NCBI RefSeq assembly: GCF_001465595.2
Contig: NZ_CP013481.2
Span: 2,542,001-2,606,000, forward strand
From: Pandoraea apista
Lineage (GTDB): Bacteria; Pseudomonadota; Gammaproteobacteria; Burkholderiales; Burkholderiaceae
DNA: 64,000 nucleotides
Direction of reading: 5' to 3'
Positions 1 through 10,230 of this stretch are shown here, in pieces. Position 1 is the first letter of the stretch, and each line of letters begins with the position of its first letter. The position numbers and the translations under genes were made by a program. The notes under the pieces are model-generated. The model had not been told where the DNA came from. It saw only the letters and a program-made list of their open reading frames with translations, and did not search any database.

Positions 1-564
1 ACCCGTGCCGACGACTTGCCGCTGGCGCAAGGATTGCCGGAAGATCAACGTCCGCTGACAGCGTCAGAGGATGGGTTGACGGAAGACGCGTTGCTCGACG
101 CTGTGATCGCGGAAGGCGAAGGTTTGCCGGAGGTGTCACACGAGGCGGTGGCGCAGCAGGCGTCGGGCGAAAATACGTCGGACGTCGCGGAACTCGCAGA
201 CATTGCACACGTCAGTGAGCAGGGCGATGCGGCGCATGGCGGCGAAGTGCTCGATGACGCGAAGGCGGTATTCGACGCCGAATTGTTGGAAAACGACATT
301 TCCGGTTTGTCGGGTGCGATCGCGCAGGACGAGGAATATTCTGAAGAATCAGAGTCTGCGATGTTGGTCGGTGACGATCGGCCGCAAGATGCGCAGGACG
401 TAGCGACGCAGGCGGCAGATCCCGCCGCGTCGGGCGCGCAGGAGGTTTCCCCGCACGCTGTCGACTCGGCAGCGAACGAAGCCGCTGCCGGGCAGCCCAT
501 GCCCGGTGCGATGGATGACGACGAGAACGACGGGGACGACAAGAATCTCGTCACTGGTACCTGA
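1..564 (+). CDS. scpB: Segregation and condensation protein B, C-terminal tail (partial)
   Basis: The reading frame is open from the first base, so the 5' part of the gene lies outside the window. What remains (187 codons) is a low-complexity, strongly acidic stretch rich in Ala, Glu, Asp and Gln with no recognisable domain, ending DDDENDGDDKNLVTGT. The assignment rests mainly on position: in Burkholderiaceae scpB lies directly upstream of rluB and ends in a long acidic extension after its winged-helix domains. ScpB works with ScpA and SMC in chromosome segregation. The winged-helix core is not visible here, so the identification is an inference from synteny. No terminator is evident before rluB 155 bp downstream. 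Confidence 0.6.
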   Translation, partial: TRADDLPLAQGLPEDQRPLTASEDGLTEDALLDAVIAEGEGLPEVSHEAVAQQASGENTSDVAELADIAHVSEQGDAAHGGEVLDDAKAVFDAELLENDISGLSGAIAQDEEYSEESESAMLVGDDRPQDAQDVATQAADPAASGAQEVSPHAVDSAANEAAAGQPMPGAMDDDENDGDDKNLVTGT

Positions 565-718
565 AGGCACCGGCGCCTGGCGCCGGGAACGCCCGTAGGG
601 CCGTTAGCGATAAGAACGAAGTCGCGGCAAACCTTTGTCGCGCATTCATGGTGCGAACACGGATCAGGGCAGCCATTTACGCCCGCCCACGACGATCCCG
701 TTTTCCAATGAGGTTGTG

Positions 719-2482
719 TTGAAACAAAACGAAGAATCCCAGGACCTGCACGCACGCGATGCCGGTGCCGAAGCACGCGCGCCGGAAGGCGAGGGCGGCG
801 ATGACAAGGCGTCGCGCCGCGGTTTGCGCCGTGGCCCGCGTAGTCTGATTGCCCGCCGTCGTGCGGCTCAGCAAGCCAAGCGCGAAGGCGAGGACGGCGG
901 CGCAGGCGAGTCCGCCTCGCCGGAAGCCGCGTATGGCGCACCGTCCGACGACGCACCGCAAGGCGCTGCATCGGGCGCCGAGGGCGCACCATCGGCCGCT
1001 CAGGGGCGCGCACGCAATGGCGCCCGCAAGCCGCGTGGCGGCAAGCGTGACGGTGCCTCGCAGGCGTCGCAGCCGACTCAGGCTGGCGGCGGTGGCGCCA
1101 ACGGCGCTGCCCCGGGCGGCAGGGCGCCGCAAGGGGCCAAGGGCCGTGGTCGCAAGGGGGCGCCCGGTGCAGGCGGTGCCCGAGGCAATGCTGGCGGCAA
1201 GGGCGACGACGATCTGTTCTCGTTCGTGACGTCGGGTGGCTTCGACAGCGAAGAGTCCGATGGCGACGCCAAGGCTGCGGCCAAGCGCGGTCGCCGTCCG
1301 GCTGACCGCCGCGTGCTTTCTCCTGACGATGAAGCGCCGAAGCTGCACAAGGTGCTCGCCGAAGCCGGCATGGGTTCGCGTCGCGAGATGGAAGAACTGA
1401 TTCTCGCCGGGCGCGTGTCTGTTAACGCAGAGCCTGCCCACATCGGCCAGCGCATTCTGCCGACCGATCAGGTTCGTATCAACGGCAAGCTCGTCAAGCG
1501 TCGTATCACGAGCAAGCCGCCCCGCGTGCTCCTGTATCACAAGCCGTCGGGCGAAATCGTCAGCCATGCCGATCCGGAAGGCCGCGCGTCGGTGTTCGAC
1601 CGTCTGCCGCCGATGAAGACCGCCAAGTGGCTCGCCGTGGGGCGTTTGGACTTCAATACGGAAGGCCTGCTGATCCTCACGACATCGGGCGACCTGGCAA
1701 ACCGGTTCATGCATCCGCGTTACGAAATCGAGCGTGAATACGCTGTGCGTACCGTGGGGCAACTGAGCGAAGCGTCTCGCCAGCAACTGCTGCACGGCAT
1801 CAAGCTCGATGACGGCGAGGCCAATTTCCTGCGCCTGAAAGATGGTGGAGGCGAGGGCTCGAATCATTGGTATCACGTGGCTCTGGCCGAAGGCCGGAAC
1901 CGCGAAGTGCGTCGTATGTTCGATGCTGCGGGCCTGATGGTGAGCCGTCTGATTCGTACGCGTTACGGCCCGTTGACGCTCCCGCGCGGGCTCAAGCGCG
2001 GTCGTTACGAAGAGCTGGATGACGCTCAGGTGCGTTCGCTGTTCGCGGCCGTCGGCATGAAGATGCCGGGCGCGAGTTCGGAAGACAAGCCCAGAGGAGC
2101 GCGTGGTGGCAAGGCCGGCGCACCGAAAGAGCCGCGTCGCCAGCCTGATCCGATGCAGACCGCTCTGGGCGTGTTTAGCCGTGAGCCGGGGCAGTCGCGT
2201 CGTCCCCCTCGTGCCAATCCGCTGACGGCATTTGTCGGTCCGAGCGGTGGCTATCCGGGGCAAACGCCTTCGCCGCGTGGCGAAGGGCGCCGTTTCGGTG
2301 GCGGTAACGCCGGGGGTGGCGGAGGTTTCGGTGGTCAGCCACGCGGCGGTAACGGTAATGGCAACGGAAACGGCAATCGCAGCCGGGGCGGCAACCGGGC
2401 AGGTGGCGGCGGTGGTGGCGGTAACAGCGCTGGTGGTAACCACGGCAACCGTGGCAATCGTGGCGGAAACCGTTCGCGCTAA
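719..2482 (+). CDS. rluB: 23S rRNA pseudouridine synthase RluB, with long disordered tails
   Basis: 587 aa from a TTG start preceded by GAGG at 5 nt; the frame stays open upstream to 635, but those codons lack an RBS and a recognisable protein start. Residues 1-200 are a basic, Ala/Gly/Arg-rich extension with [16 protein letters not shown]. An S4 RNA-binding domain follows at about 207-255 ([19 protein letters not shown]), then an RsuA/RluB/RluE-type pseudouridine synthase domain with the catalytic motif [13 protein letters not shown], the nucleophile being Asp311. The last 100 residues are Gly/Asn/Arg repeats ([13 protein letters not shown]). RluB of Escherichia coli modifies U2605 of 23S rRNA; this protein is about twice its length because of both tails. 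RluB is favoured over RluE/RluF by context next to scpB. Confidence 0.93.
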   Translation: MKQNEESQDLHARDAGAEARAPEGEGGDDKASRRGLRRGPRSLIARRRAAQQAKREGEDGGAGESASPEAAYGAPSDDAPQGAASGAEGAPSAAQGRARNGARKPRGGKRDGASQASQPTQAGGGGANGAAPGGRAPQGAKGRGRKGAPGAGGARGNAGGKGDDDLFSFVTSGGFDSEESDGDAKAAAKRGRRPADRRVLSPDDEAPKLHKVLAEAGMGSRREMEELILAGRVSVNAEPAHIGQRILPTDQVRINGKLVKRRITSKPPRVLLYHKPSGEIVSHADPEGRASVFDRLPPMKTAKWLAVGRLDFNTEGLLILTTSGDLANRFMHPRYEIEREYAVRTVGQLSEASRQQLLHGIKLDDGEANFLRLKDGGGEGSNHWYHVALAEGRNREVRRMFDAAGLMVSRLIRTRYGPLTLPRGLKRGRYEELDDAQVRSLFAAVGMKMPGASSEDKPRGARGGKAGAPKEPRRQPDPMQTALGVFSREPGQSRRPPRANPLTAFVGPSGGYPGQTPSPRGEGRRFGGGNAGGGGGFGGQPRGGNGNGNGNGNRSRGGNRAGGGGGGGNSAGGNHGNRGNRGGNRSR

Positions 2483-2595
2483 GGTTGGGGCGGACGTCTG
2501 GAATGGGCGGCGGCGAGCGATCGCCGCTTCCCCCGTTTTGCGGTGCAGCAACGTTGCATTGATGCCCGTCAGGCGGGCTTTGAGGGCGTCAAGCG

Positions 2596-2624
2596 TTGCA
2601 AATCGGCCCAAAACCATATAAAAT
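2596..2624 (+). promoter_or_regulatory. Candidate sigma-70 promoter for the rimP-nusA-infB operon
   Basis: TTGCAA at 2596-2601 and TAAAAT at 2619-2624 are separated by 17 bp. It lies in the 409-bp gap after rluB and would give a leader of about 260 nt before rimP. Assigned by eye only. Confidence 0.5.
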
Positions 2625-2697
2625 CAGGGAATAAGCTGGTTTGCGTGCCACGCGATCTGTTGCGGCGCGCACCTCATGCGCAATGAGGCTGTAAGAA

Positions 2698-2722
2698 ATG
2701 GGCGTTTCGCCCATTTTTTTTT
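2698..2722 (+). terminator. Intrinsic terminator inside the rimP leader (possible attenuator)
   Basis: A perfect 7-bp stem (ATGGGCG / CGCCCAT, loop TTT) is followed by a run of T to 2722. It lies 70 bp after the candidate promoter and 170 bp before rimP. A second small hairpin (CCTCAT 2672-2677 / ATGAGG 2683-2688) precedes it. If the promoter at 2596 is real, this hairpin must be read through for the operon to be expressed. Confidence 0.75.
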
Positions 2723-2891
2723 GCCGCGAGCGTTTTACGCGCGGCCGATGCCGCCGCGTCGGGGAGTGGGTGTGCCAACACAGGTACACCGGCCCGGACG
2801 GTCGAGGCAGGTATCGTGCGACGCTCCATGCGGGGCGCGCAGACATGTCGGGCGCTGCTAATGCGCGCGAGTTTTTCTAGGGTGAGCAAAG
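2723..2891 (+). other. Structured untranslated leader upstream of rimP
   Basis: No credible gene. The stretch is GC-rich and holds several short inverted repeats, for example GGTGT near 2769 with ACACC near 2785, and GTCG with CGAC around 2800-2823. It ends in the rimP ribosome-binding region AGGGTGAG. With the terminator at 2698-2722 it forms the probable 5' leader of the operon. rimP-nusA operons in other bacteria also have long regulated leaders. Confidence 0.4.
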
Positions 2892-3350
2892 TTGCAATTG
2901 CCAGAACTGATCGAGACCACGGTCGAAGGCCTGGGTTACGAGCTGGTCGATCTTGAACGCGCCGGCGGTGGTTTGCTGCGCGTCTACATCGATAAGCCGG
3001 ACGGCATCACGATCGATGACTGCGAGACGGTAAGCCGTCAGCTCTCGCACGTCCTGATGGTCGAGAACGTCAATTACGACCGACTCGAAATATCGTCGCC
3101 GGGGCTGGATCGTCCGCTGCGCAAGCTGCGTGACTTCGAGCGTTTTGCCGGTGCGGAAGTGAGTCTTACGTTGCGTGTGCCGCTTGAAGGCCGCAAGCAG
3201 TTCCGCGGCATCCTGCAGGCGCCGCAAGGCGAAAATTTGAGCCTGGAGTTCGAAGGCAAGGGCGGCCCGGCGCTGCTCGATTTCACCCTCGCGGATATTG
3301 ACCGTGCGCGCCTTGTGCCGCAGATTGATTTTAGGAGTCGCAAACGATGA
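2892..3350 (+). CDS. rimP: Ribosome maturation factor RimP
   Basis: 152 aa from a TTG start behind AGGGTGAG. RimP binds the 30S precursor and is needed for late small-subunit maturation in the cytoplasm. The sequence shows the N-terminal alpha/beta domain ([20 protein letters not shown]), the signature [20 protein letters not shown] in the middle, and the C-terminal SH3-like domain ending [18 protein letters not shown]. Length and ends match the family. The stop codon overlaps the start of nusA (ATGA), so translation is probably coupled. First gene of rimP-nusA-infB-rbfA-truB. Confidence 0.97.
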   Translation: MQLPELIETTVEGLGYELVDLERAGGGLLRVYIDKPDGITIDDCETVSRQLSHVLMVENVNYDRLEISSPGLDRPLRKLRDFERFAGAEVSLTLRVPLEGRKQFRGILQAPQGENLSLEFEGKGGPALLDFTLADIDRARLVPQIDFRSRKR

Positions 3351-4822
3351 GTCGCGAAGTATTGCTGTTGGTCGATGCGCTCGCGCGCGAAAAGAACGTC
3401 GACAAGGATGTCGTGTTCGGCGCGCTGGAAGCAGCATTGGCTTCGGCCACAAAGAAGCGCTACACCGAAGACGTCGACATTCGCGTGCACATCGACCGCG
3501 AGTCGGGCGAGCACGAGAGCTTTCGCCGTTGGCTGGTAGTCCCGGACGAAGCGGGTCTGCAGGAGCCGGACAAGCAGATTTTGCTGTTCGAGGCCAAAGA
3601 GGAAAACCCGTCGATCGAAATCAACGAGTTCATCGAAGAGCCGGTGGAATCGCTGGAATTCGGTCGCATCGGCGCGCAAGCGGCCAAGCAAGTCATTCTG
3701 CAGCGCATTCGCGATGCCGAGCGCGAGCAAATCCTGTCGGACTTCCTCGAGCGCGGCGAAAAGATCATGACCGGCACGGTCAAGCGTCTCGACAAGGGCA
3801 ACCTGATCGTCGAGTCGGGCCGTGTCGAAGCCCTGTTGCGTCGTGATCAACTGATCCCGAAAGAAAATCTGCGTATCGGCGATCGCGTTCGCGCTTACAT
3901 CGTGAAGGTCGACCGTACGGCGCGCGGCCCGCAAATCGAACTCTCGCGCACGGCGCCGGAATTCCTGATCGAGCTGTTCGGCATGGAAGTGCCGGAAATC
4001 GAGCAGGGTCTGCTGGAGATCAAGTCGGCCGCCCGCGATCCGGGTGTGCGCGCCAAGATCGCCGTGGTGGCATATGACAAGCGCATCGATCCGATCGGCA
4101 CCTGCGTGGGTATTCGCGGTACGCGCGTGCAAGCTGTGCGTAACGAACTGGGCGGTGAGAACGTCGATATCGTGCTGTGGTCGGAAGACCCCGCGCAATT
4201 CGTGATTGGCGCGCTGGCGCCGGCGGCGGTGCAGTCGATCGTCGTTGACGAAGAAAAGCACAGCATGGATGTCGTCGTCGACGAGAACGAACTGGCAGTG
4301 GCGATTGGTCGCAGCGGTCAGAATGTGCGTCTCGCGTCGGAACTGACCGGCTGGCAAATCAACATCATGACGCCGGATGAATCGGCCGAGAAGCAGAACG
4401 AAGAACGCGGTGCGCTGCGTACGTTGTTCATGCAGCGTCTCGATGTGGATGAGGAAGTGGCGGACATCCTGATCGAGGAAGGTTTCTCGAGCCTGGAAGA
4501 GATCGCCTACGTGCCCCTGAACGAAATGCTCGAGATCGAAGCATTCGACGAGGACACGGTGCATGAGCTGCGCAATCGTTCACGCGACGCACTGCTGACG
4601 CAGGCGATTGCCACCGAGGAAAAGGTCGAAGGTGTTGCACTCGATCTCAAGAGCCTCGACGGCATGACGCCCGAGTTGCTGGCCAAGCTGGCCGAGCATG
4701 AAATTCAGACGCGCGATGATCTGGCCGAGCTGGCTGTCGACGAACTGACCGAGATGACCGGCGTCGACGAAGAAGCTGCGAAGGCACTGATCATGAAAGC
4801 GCGAGAGCACTGGTTCCAATGA
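3347..4822 (+). CDS. nusA: Transcription termination/antitermination factor NusA
   Basis: 491 aa, starting on the ATG that overlaps the rimP stop. NusA binds RNA polymerase and modulates pausing, intrinsic termination and antitermination. Visible in order: N-terminal RNAP-binding domain ([20 protein letters not shown]), S1 domain at about 135-200 ([19 protein letters not shown]), KH1 and KH2 ([20 protein letters not shown] and [20 protein letters not shown]), and two C-terminal acidic repeats of the gammaproteobacterial/betaproteobacterial type ([40 protein letters not shown]). Full length. The family is known to feed back on its own operon, which is of interest given the terminator in the rimP leader. 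Confidence 0.98.
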   Translation: MSREVLLLVDALAREKNVDKDVVFGALEAALASATKKRYTEDVDIRVHIDRESGEHESFRRWLVVPDEAGLQEPDKQILLFEAKEENPSIEINEFIEEPVESLEFGRIGAQAAKQVILQRIRDAEREQILSDFLERGEKIMTGTVKRLDKGNLIVESGRVEALLRRDQLIPKENLRIGDRVRAYIVKVDRTARGPQIELSRTAPEFLIELFGMEVPEIEQGLLEIKSAARDPGVRAKIAVVAYDKRIDPIGTCVGIRGTRVQAVRNELGGENVDIVLWSEDPAQFVIGALAPAAVQSIVVDEEKHSMDVVVDENELAVAIGRSGQNVRLASELTGWQINIMTPDESAEKQNEERGALRTLFMQRLDVDEEVADILIEEGFSSLEEIAYVPLNEMLEIEAFDEDTVHELRNRSRDALLTQAIATEEKVEGVALDLKSLDGMTPELLAKLAEHEIQTRDDLAELAVDELTEMTGVDEEAAKALIMKAREHWFQ

Positions 4823-4902
4823 TGACCTGCCCCGGCATGCATATGGAACAGTGAACTTTGAAGTTAACCGCAAGGCGCCTGGCCTTGCTTGAAGAGGTTT
4901 GA

Positions 4903-7881
4903 ATGGCGAGCATCAACGTAGCCCAATTTGCTGCAGAACTGAAAATGCCGGCCGGCGTGTTGCTGGAGCAACTCAAAGCCGCCGGCGTAGACAAACTCAG
5001 CGCCGACGATTCGCTGACGGAAGCCGACAAGGCCCGTCTGTTGGAGCACCTGCGCCGGTCCCACGGCGCGGGTGACGGCGACAAAAAGAAGATCACTCTG
5101 ACGCGTCGCCAGACCTCGGAAATCAAGCAAGCCGACGCGACCGGAAAGGCGCGCACGATTCAAGTCGAAGTGCGCAAGAAGCGCACCTTCGTCAAGCGCG
5201 ACGACGTTGCGGAAGGCGCGGACAACGCGGCAGCCGCCGCCGCCGAAGACGAAGTGCTTCGTCAGCGTGAGGAAGACGCACGCCGCGAAGCGGAGCGTCT
5301 GGCGGCGGAAGCGGCCGAGCTCAAGCGTCGCCAGGAACAACTGGAGCGCGAAGAAGCCGAGCGTCGCGAGCGCGAAGAGAAGGAAGCTGCCGAGCGCCGT
5401 GCGCGCGAGGAAGCGGAGCGCGCAGCTGTCGCAGCCAAAGCGGCCGAAGAGCAGAAGGCGAAGGCCGAAGCCAAGGCTGGCGTGGAAGCCGAAAAGGTGT
5501 CGAGCGTTGACCCCGAAGCGGCCTCCAAGGCAGATGCCGAGAACGCTGAAAAGGCGGAAAAGGCCGAGCAAGCCGAGAAGGCGGCAGCGGCCAAGGCCGA
5601 CGCCGAGCGCGAGCAGGCTCGCAAGGCCAGCGAGGAAGCGCGTGCGGCCGCCGAGAAGGCGAGCGCGGCTGCCGACAAGGCGCGTGCCGAGGAAGAAGCC
5701 ATTCGCAAGCGTCGTGCCGCGGCGGAAGCCGAAGCGCGTGCGATTCGCGAAATGATGAATGCACCGCGTCGCGTGCTGAAGGCACCGGAGCCGGCACCTG
5801 CTGCCGCTGCTGCGCCCAAGGCCGAAGCGAAGGGCACGCTGCACAAGCCGGCCAAGCCGGAAGGTGCCGCGAGCGCCAAGCCGGCGGACAAGAAGCCGGC
5901 CGCAGCAGCGCCGGCATCGACCACGGCCGGTGCCGCAGACAAGAAGGACAAGAAGGGCGGCGCCTGGCAGAAAGATGCCGATAACCGCAACAAGCGTGGC
6001 GGCATGAAGACGCGCGGCGACGCCAGCGGTGGTTCGGACGGTTGGCGTGGCGGTGGCCGCGGCGGTCGTCGTGGCGACCGTCATTCGCAGGATGGCCAGG
6101 CATTCCAGGCACCGACCGAACCGGTCGTGCGCGACGTTCATGTGCCGGAAACCATCAGCGTTGCCGATCTCGCACACAAGATGTCGGTCAAGGCCGCGGA
6201 AGTCATCAAGTTGATGATGAAGATGGGCCAGATGGTGACCATCAATCAGGTGCTGGATCAGGAAACGGCAATGATCGTGGTGGAGGAACTTGGCCACCGC
6301 GCGATCGCTGCAAAGCTCGACGATCCGGAAACGCTGCTGGATCTGGGCAACGAAGCGAAGGAAGTCGAATCGCTCCCGCGTCCGCCGGTGGTGACCGTGA
6401 TGGGTCACGTCGACCACGGCAAGACCTCGCTGCTGGATTACATCCGTCGTGCCAAGGTGGCGGCGGGCGAAGCTGGCGGTATTACGCAGCACATCGGCGC
6501 GTATCACGTCGATACGCCGCGTGGCACGGTGACGTTCCTCGATACGCCGGGTCACGAGGCCTTTACGGCCATGCGTGCTCGCGGTGCACAGGCAACGGAC
6601 ATCGTGATTCTGGTGGTCGCAGCAGACGACGGCGTGATGCCGCAGACGAAGGAAGCCATCGCTCACGCGAAGTCGGCCGGCGTGCCGATCGTGGTGGCGA
6701 TCAACAAGATCGACAAGCCGGAAGCCAACCCGGACCGCGTGAAGCAGGAACTCGTGGCCGAAGGGGTGGTGCCGGAAGAATACGGTGGCGATTCGCCGTT
6801 CGTGCCGGTGTCGGCCAAGACGGGTACGGGTATCGACGATCTGCTCGAGAACGTGCTGTTGCAGGCCGAAGTGCTGGAACTGAAGGCGCCGGTTGACGCC
6901 CCGGCCAAGGGTATCGTGATTGAAGCCAAGCTGGACAAGGGTAAGGGTCCGGTGGCAACGATTCTGGTGCAGTCGGGTACGCTTAATCGCGGCGACATGG
7001 TGCTGGCCGGTCAGGCTTACGGGCGTGTGCGCGCCATGCTGGACGAAACCGGCAAGAGCGCGAAGGAAGCCGGCCCGTCGATCCCTGTGGAAATTCAGGG
7101 TCTGTCGGAAGTGCCGGGCGCCGGTGAAGAAGTGCTGGTGGTTCAGGACGAGCGCAAGGCGCGTGAAATCGCCTTGTTCCGTCAAGGCAAGTTCCGCGAT
7201 GTGAAGCTGGCCAAGCAACAGGCCGCAAAGCTCGAGAACCTGTTGGAACAGATGACCGAAGGCGAAGTGAAGACGCTGCCGCTGATCATCAAGGCCGACG
7301 TGCAGGGTTCGCAGGAAGCGCTGGCGCAATCGCTCAACAAGCTCTCGACGCCGGAAGTGCGTGTGCAGATCGTGCACGCTGCGGTGGGCGGCATCAGCGA
7401 AAGCGACGTCAACCTGGCCACGGCTTCGAAGGCGGTCATTATCGGCTTCAACACGCGTGCGGATGCACTGGCGCGCAAGCTCGCCGAGTCGAACGGTATC
7501 GACATTCGTTACTACAACATCATCTATGACGCAGTGGATGAGGTGAAGGCGGCGATGTCGGGCATGCTGGCGCCGGAGAAGAAGGAAGTGATCACGGGTC
7601 TCATCGACGTGCGCCAGACGTTCAGCGTGCCGAAGATCGGGAAGGTCGCTGGCTGTATGGTCCTCGACGGCTTCGTCAAGCGTTCGTCGCACGTGCGTGT
7701 GTTGCGCGACAACGTGGTCATCTATACGGGCGAGCTGGATTCGCTCAAGCGTTTCAAGGATGACGTGAAGGAAGTCAAGTCCGGCTTCGAGTGTGGTCTG
7801 TCGGTGAAGAACTTCAACGACATCACGGAAGGCGACCAACTGGAAGCGTTCGAAATCACGGAAGTTGCGCGCTCGCTGTAA
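4903..7881 (+). CDS. infB: Translation initiation factor IF-2
   Basis: 992 aa. IF-2 is the GTPase that delivers initiator fMet-tRNA to the 30S subunit. The first 50 residues form one IF2N domain ([20 protein letters not shown]); a long Ala/Glu/Lys/Arg-rich charged helix covers about 100-300; a second IF2N domain lies near 410-460; the G domain starts near 490 with GHVDHGKT at 501-508, DTPGHEAF and NKID; domains II-IV complete the protein. The long N-terminus is usual for the bacterial alpha form. It follows nusA by 80 bp. In-frame internal starts (IF2 beta forms) are possible but I see no decisive internal RBS. Confidence 0.98.
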   Translation: MASINVAQFAAELKMPAGVLLEQLKAAGVDKLSADDSLTEADKARLLEHLRRSHGAGDGDKKKITLTRRQTSEIKQADATGKARTIQVEVRKKRTFVKRDDVAEGADNAAAAAAEDEVLRQREEDARREAERLAAEAAELKRRQEQLEREEAERREREEKEAAERRAREEAERAAVAAKAAEEQKAKAEAKAGVEAEKVSSVDPEAASKADAENAEKAEKAEQAEKAAAAKADAEREQARKASEEARAAAEKASAAADKARAEEEAIRKRRAAAEAEARAIREMMNAPRRVLKAPEPAPAAAAAPKAEAKGTLHKPAKPEGAASAKPADKKPAAAAPASTTAGAADKKDKKGGAWQKDADNRNKRGGMKTRGDASGGSDGWRGGGRGGRRGDRHSQDGQAFQAPTEPVVRDVHVPETISVADLAHKMSVKAAEVIKLMMKMGQMVTINQVLDQETAMIVVEELGHRAIAAKLDDPETLLDLGNEAKEVESLPRPPVVTVMGHVDHGKTSLLDYIRRAKVAAGEAGGITQHIGAYHVDTPRGTVTFLDTPGHEAFTAMRARGAQATDIVILVVAADDGVMPQTKEAIAHAKSAGVPIVVAINKIDKPEANPDRVKQELVAEGVVPEEYGGDSPFVPVSAKTGTGIDDLLENVLLQAEVLELKAPVDAPAKGIVIEAKLDKGKGPVATILVQSGTLNRGDMVLAGQAYGRVRAMLDETGKSAKEAGPSIPVEIQGLSEVPGAGEEVLVVQDERKAREIALFRQGKFRDVKLAKQQAAKLENLLEQMTEGEVKTLPLIIKADVQGSQEALAQSLNKLSTPEVRVQIVHAAVGGISESDVNLATASKAVIIGFNTRADALARKLAESNGIDIRYYNIIYDAVDEVKAAMSGMLAPEKKEVITGLIDVRQTFSVPKIGKVAGCMVLDGFVKRSSHVRVLRDNVVIYTGELDSLKRFKDDVKEVKSGFECGLSVKNFNDITEGDQLEAFEITEVARSL

Positions 7882-7904
7882 CGCGATTTGCACAACGGAT
7901 GTGG

Positions 7905-7944
7905 AATGGCCCACCGAACCGGGAAACCGGTGGCGTGGGCCATT
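7905..7944 (+). other. Strong intercistronic hairpin with GAAA tetraloop between infB and rbfA
   Basis: A perfect 10-bp stem pairs AATGGCCCAC (7905-7914) with GTGGGCCATT (7935-7944). Inside it is a second stem ACCGG-GAAA-CCGGT (7918-7931) closed by a GNRA tetraloop. There is no T-tract after it, so it is not a classical terminator. It fills half of the 83-bp gap and may mark an RNA processing or stability element. Confidence 0.6.
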
Positions 7945-7964
7945 GCATTATTAGCGAGTAAGTT

Positions 7965-8381
7965 ATGGCAAAGAAACGTGGCGTTCCGGGTCGGAATCTT
8001 CGTATCAACGACCAGATCCAGCGCGATCTGTCGGAGTTGATTCAACGCGAAGTGAAGGACCCGCGTATTGGTCTGGTCACGCTGCAAAGCGTGGAGGTTA
8101 CGCCGGACTATGCGCATGCGAAGGTGTTTTACACAACGCTGACCGGCGATCCGAAGGCAACCGGTGAGGCGCTCAACGAGGCAGCCGGTTATCTGCGCAA
8201 TCTGCTGTTCAAGCGGCTGCACATCCACACGGTGCCGACGTTGCACTTCCACTTCGATCAGTCGATCGAGCGTGCTATCGAGATGTCGCGACTGATCGAT
8301 ACGGCCAACGCCACGCGCGCAAAGGAAGAGGCGGGTGAAGGCGACGCGCAGGACAGCGACAAGGAAGACGACGGCAAGTAA
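7965..8381 (+). CDS. rbfA: 30S ribosome-binding factor RbfA
   Basis: 138 aa. RbfA is a KH-type protein that binds the 30S subunit and helps 16S rRNA 5'-end maturation and cold adaptation. The family signature is visible: [20 protein letters not shown], then [22 protein letters not shown] residues, and the hallmark [25 protein letters not shown] segment (here [16 protein letters not shown]). The C-terminus is an acidic tail ([18 protein letters not shown]). Start ATG follows GCGAGTAAGT with a weak RBS. Lies between infB and truB as in most proteobacteria. Confidence 0.97.
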   Translation: MAKKRGVPGRNLRINDQIQRDLSELIQREVKDPRIGLVTLQSVEVTPDYAHAKVFYTTLTGDPKATGEALNEAAGYLRNLLFKRLHIHTVPTLHFHFDQSIERAIEMSRLIDTANATRAKEEAGEGDAQDSDKEDDGK

Positions 8382-8509
8382 GCTGTCAATTGACGACGCA
8401 GTCTGCCGGGTTGGCCGATGGCGAGCCCGGTGGTCTTGCGATGTCTGAGCGCTCTTCACGCGCGCCAGGCTTCGACTCCCACAAGAATCTCTCAAGCAAT
8501 CCCCGCATC

Positions 8510-9496
8510 ATGACGGACCCGCGTTCGCAGGCACCCCGCCAAAAACTTCCCCGTTTCGCCCTCGATGGCGTGCTGCTGCTCGACAAACCGCTCGGCCTGT
8601 CGTCCAACGACGCGTTGATCAAGGCCAAGCGTCTGTTGCAGGCGTTGAAGGCCGGGCATACGGGCACGCTCGACCCGTTGGCAACCGGATTGCTGCCGCT
8701 ATGCTTCGGCGAAGCAACGAAGTTCTCGCAGGATTTGCTGGAAGCCGACAAGACTTACGAGGCGCGCGTGCGTCTCGGTGAAACCACCACGACCGGCGAC
8801 GCGGAAGGGGAAGTGTTGCGCTCGCGCCCTGTGACGGTGGACGAAGCGGCGATTCGCGCGGTGCTGCCACGCTTCACGGGGCCGATCTCGCAAGTGCCGC
8901 CGATGTACTCGGCGCTCAAGCGCGATGGCAAACCGTTGTACGAGTATGCGCGCGCGGGGCAGACGCTCGAGCGCGAGGCGCGAGACATCACGATCCATCG
9001 CCTTGAGATGATGGCTTGCTCGTTACCCGACACCGCGGAGTTCACCTTTCGGGTGACGTGCAGCAAAGGCACGTATGTGCGCACGCTGGCGGAAGACATT
9101 GGCGAAGCGCTGGGCTGCGGTGCGCATTTGCGGGCGTTGCGACGCACCGGCGTTGGTCCGCTCACGCTCGAAGGTGCGGTCACGTTGGAAGATCTGGCAG
9201 CGTTGGATCACGCGCAACGGGTGGCGACGCTGGCACCGGTCGATGCCTTGCTGAAAACGCTGCCAGCGGTCTGGCTCGACGAAACGCTCGCGAAGCGTTT
9301 TGCTCACGGGCAGCGCCTGCGTCTGGACGAAACACGCTGTCCTCAGCCGCTGCGCGCATGCGCCGCAGCGCACGATGCCATCGAGGTGAAGGTCTACGCC
9401 GAAGCCATTGGCGAGGCGCCGATTCGTTTGCTGGGCGTCGCGCGGCTCGACAGCGAAGCGCTGCTCACACCGCAGCGCCTGTTGAAGACGCAATGA
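8510..9496 (+). CDS. truB: tRNA pseudouridine(55) synthase TruB
   Basis: 328 aa from the ATG at 8510. The frame stays open upstream to a TTG at 8390, but homologues begin just before LPRFALDGVLLLDKPLGLSS, so the later ATG is preferred; the RBS is weak in either case and an ATG at 8441 is the alternative. TruB makes pseudouridine 55 in the T-loop of most tRNAs. The catalytic motif GHTGTLDPLATG with the Asp nucleophile is intact, followed by the TruB family segments YEARVRLGETTTTGDAEG and CSKGTYVRTLAEDIGEALG and a C-terminal domain. Last gene of the rimP operon; a convergent thioesterase gene ends 102 bp downstream. Confidence 0.96.
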   Translation: MTDPRSQAPRQKLPRFALDGVLLLDKPLGLSSNDALIKAKRLLQALKAGHTGTLDPLATGLLPLCFGEATKFSQDLLEADKTYEARVRLGETTTTGDAEGEVLRSRPVTVDEAAIRAVLPRFTGPISQVPPMYSALKRDGKPLYEYARAGQTLEREARDITIHRLEMMACSLPDTAEFTFRVTCSKGTYVRTLAEDIGEALGCGAHLRALRRTGVGPLTLEGAVTLEDLAALDHAQRVATLAPVDALLKTLPAVWLDETLAKRFAHGQRLRLDETRCPQPLRACAAAHDAIEVKVYAEAIGEAPIRLLGVARLDSEALLTPQRLLKTQ

Positions 9497-9598
9497 GCGG
9501 TGATGCGGGCTGTCATGCGGGCGGTGACGCGTAGGTGCACGGGACGTGCCTGACTGCGGCCTTGCCGTCCCCCCTCTGCAATCCCCGGATCGACGCCG

Positions 9599-10093
9599 TC
9601 AGTTGGCGACGTTCTCGGGTTTGAGTTCGACGATGGCGTCCAGCGCTGCCTTGACGTCCATCGCGTATTTCGCCAACGCCTTTTGCTCTTCCGTCTTGGG
9701 TTCGAACGACGGCACGCTGACCGGGTGATTGCTTTCGTCCACGGCGACGAACACCATCAGGCAGTCGGTCGTTTGACGCAGTTCGCCCCACTTCGGATCG
9801 CCCGCGTGTACCGATACATGAATGTGCATGCTGGTGCGCCCCGTCGCCACGATTCGTGCGCGCAGTTCTACGAGATTACCCACCAGAATCGGACGGCGGA
9901 AGCGGATGTTGCCAACGCTGACCGTCACGCAATAGCGGCCCGACCACGTCGCTGCGCAAGCGTACGCCACTTCGTCGATCCACTTCATGAGTGACCCCCC
10001 GTGCACCTTGCCACCGAAATTGACGGCGGCCGGCTCGGCCAGAAAGCGGAAAGTGACTTCGGAGCGTTCGCTCTGATTCTGCGGGGTATTCAT
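9599..10093 (-). CDS. Acyl-CoA thioesterase, hotdog fold (YciA/ACOT type)
   Basis: 164 aa from the ATG complementary to 10091-10093 (MNTPQNQSERSEVTFRF). Upstream in-frame codons are GC-rich without homology and are left out. The hotdog signature is clear: VNFGGKVHGGSLMKWIDEVAYACA with the catalytic Asp, then RPILVGNLVELRARIVATGRTSMHIHVSV. Such enzymes hydrolyse acyl-CoA to free acid and CoA in the cytoplasm; the chain-length preference cannot be read from the sequence. Single domain, usual length. It is convergent with truB and stands alone; an 8-bp tandem repeat lies 138 bp upstream of its start. Confidence 0.88.
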   Translation of the reverse strand: MNTPQNQSERSEVTFRFLAEPAAVNFGGKVHGGSLMKWIDEVAYACAATWSGRYCVTVSVGNIRFRRPILVGNLVELRARIVATGRTSMHIHVSVHAGDPKWGELRQTTDCLMVFVAVDESNHPVSVPSFEPKTEEQKALAKYAMDVKAALDAIVELKPENVAN

Positions 10094-10230
10094 GATGTTT
10101 GTTTTTGCGGGCTGATGGTTCTTTCCCGGCCGCCACAGGGCCTTCTGGCTGCGGGTCGGGGGATGCGCAATGATACTGCGATTGGGCAATTTCCGCCGGA
10201 GCCCGCCTCGCCGCACGTCGGGCCTCCATC

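Noticed and set aside
2510..2527. GCGGCG/CGCCGC hairpin after rluB as its terminator
   Set aside because: Six-bp stem without a T-tract; the terminator at 2698 is much stronger.
4864..7914. Very long open frame antisense to infB
   Set aside because: High GC content in the third codon position keeps antisense frames open; the predicted protein is His/Arg-rich without any family likeness. The same applies opposite typA (15735-18338) and clpB (56891-59545).
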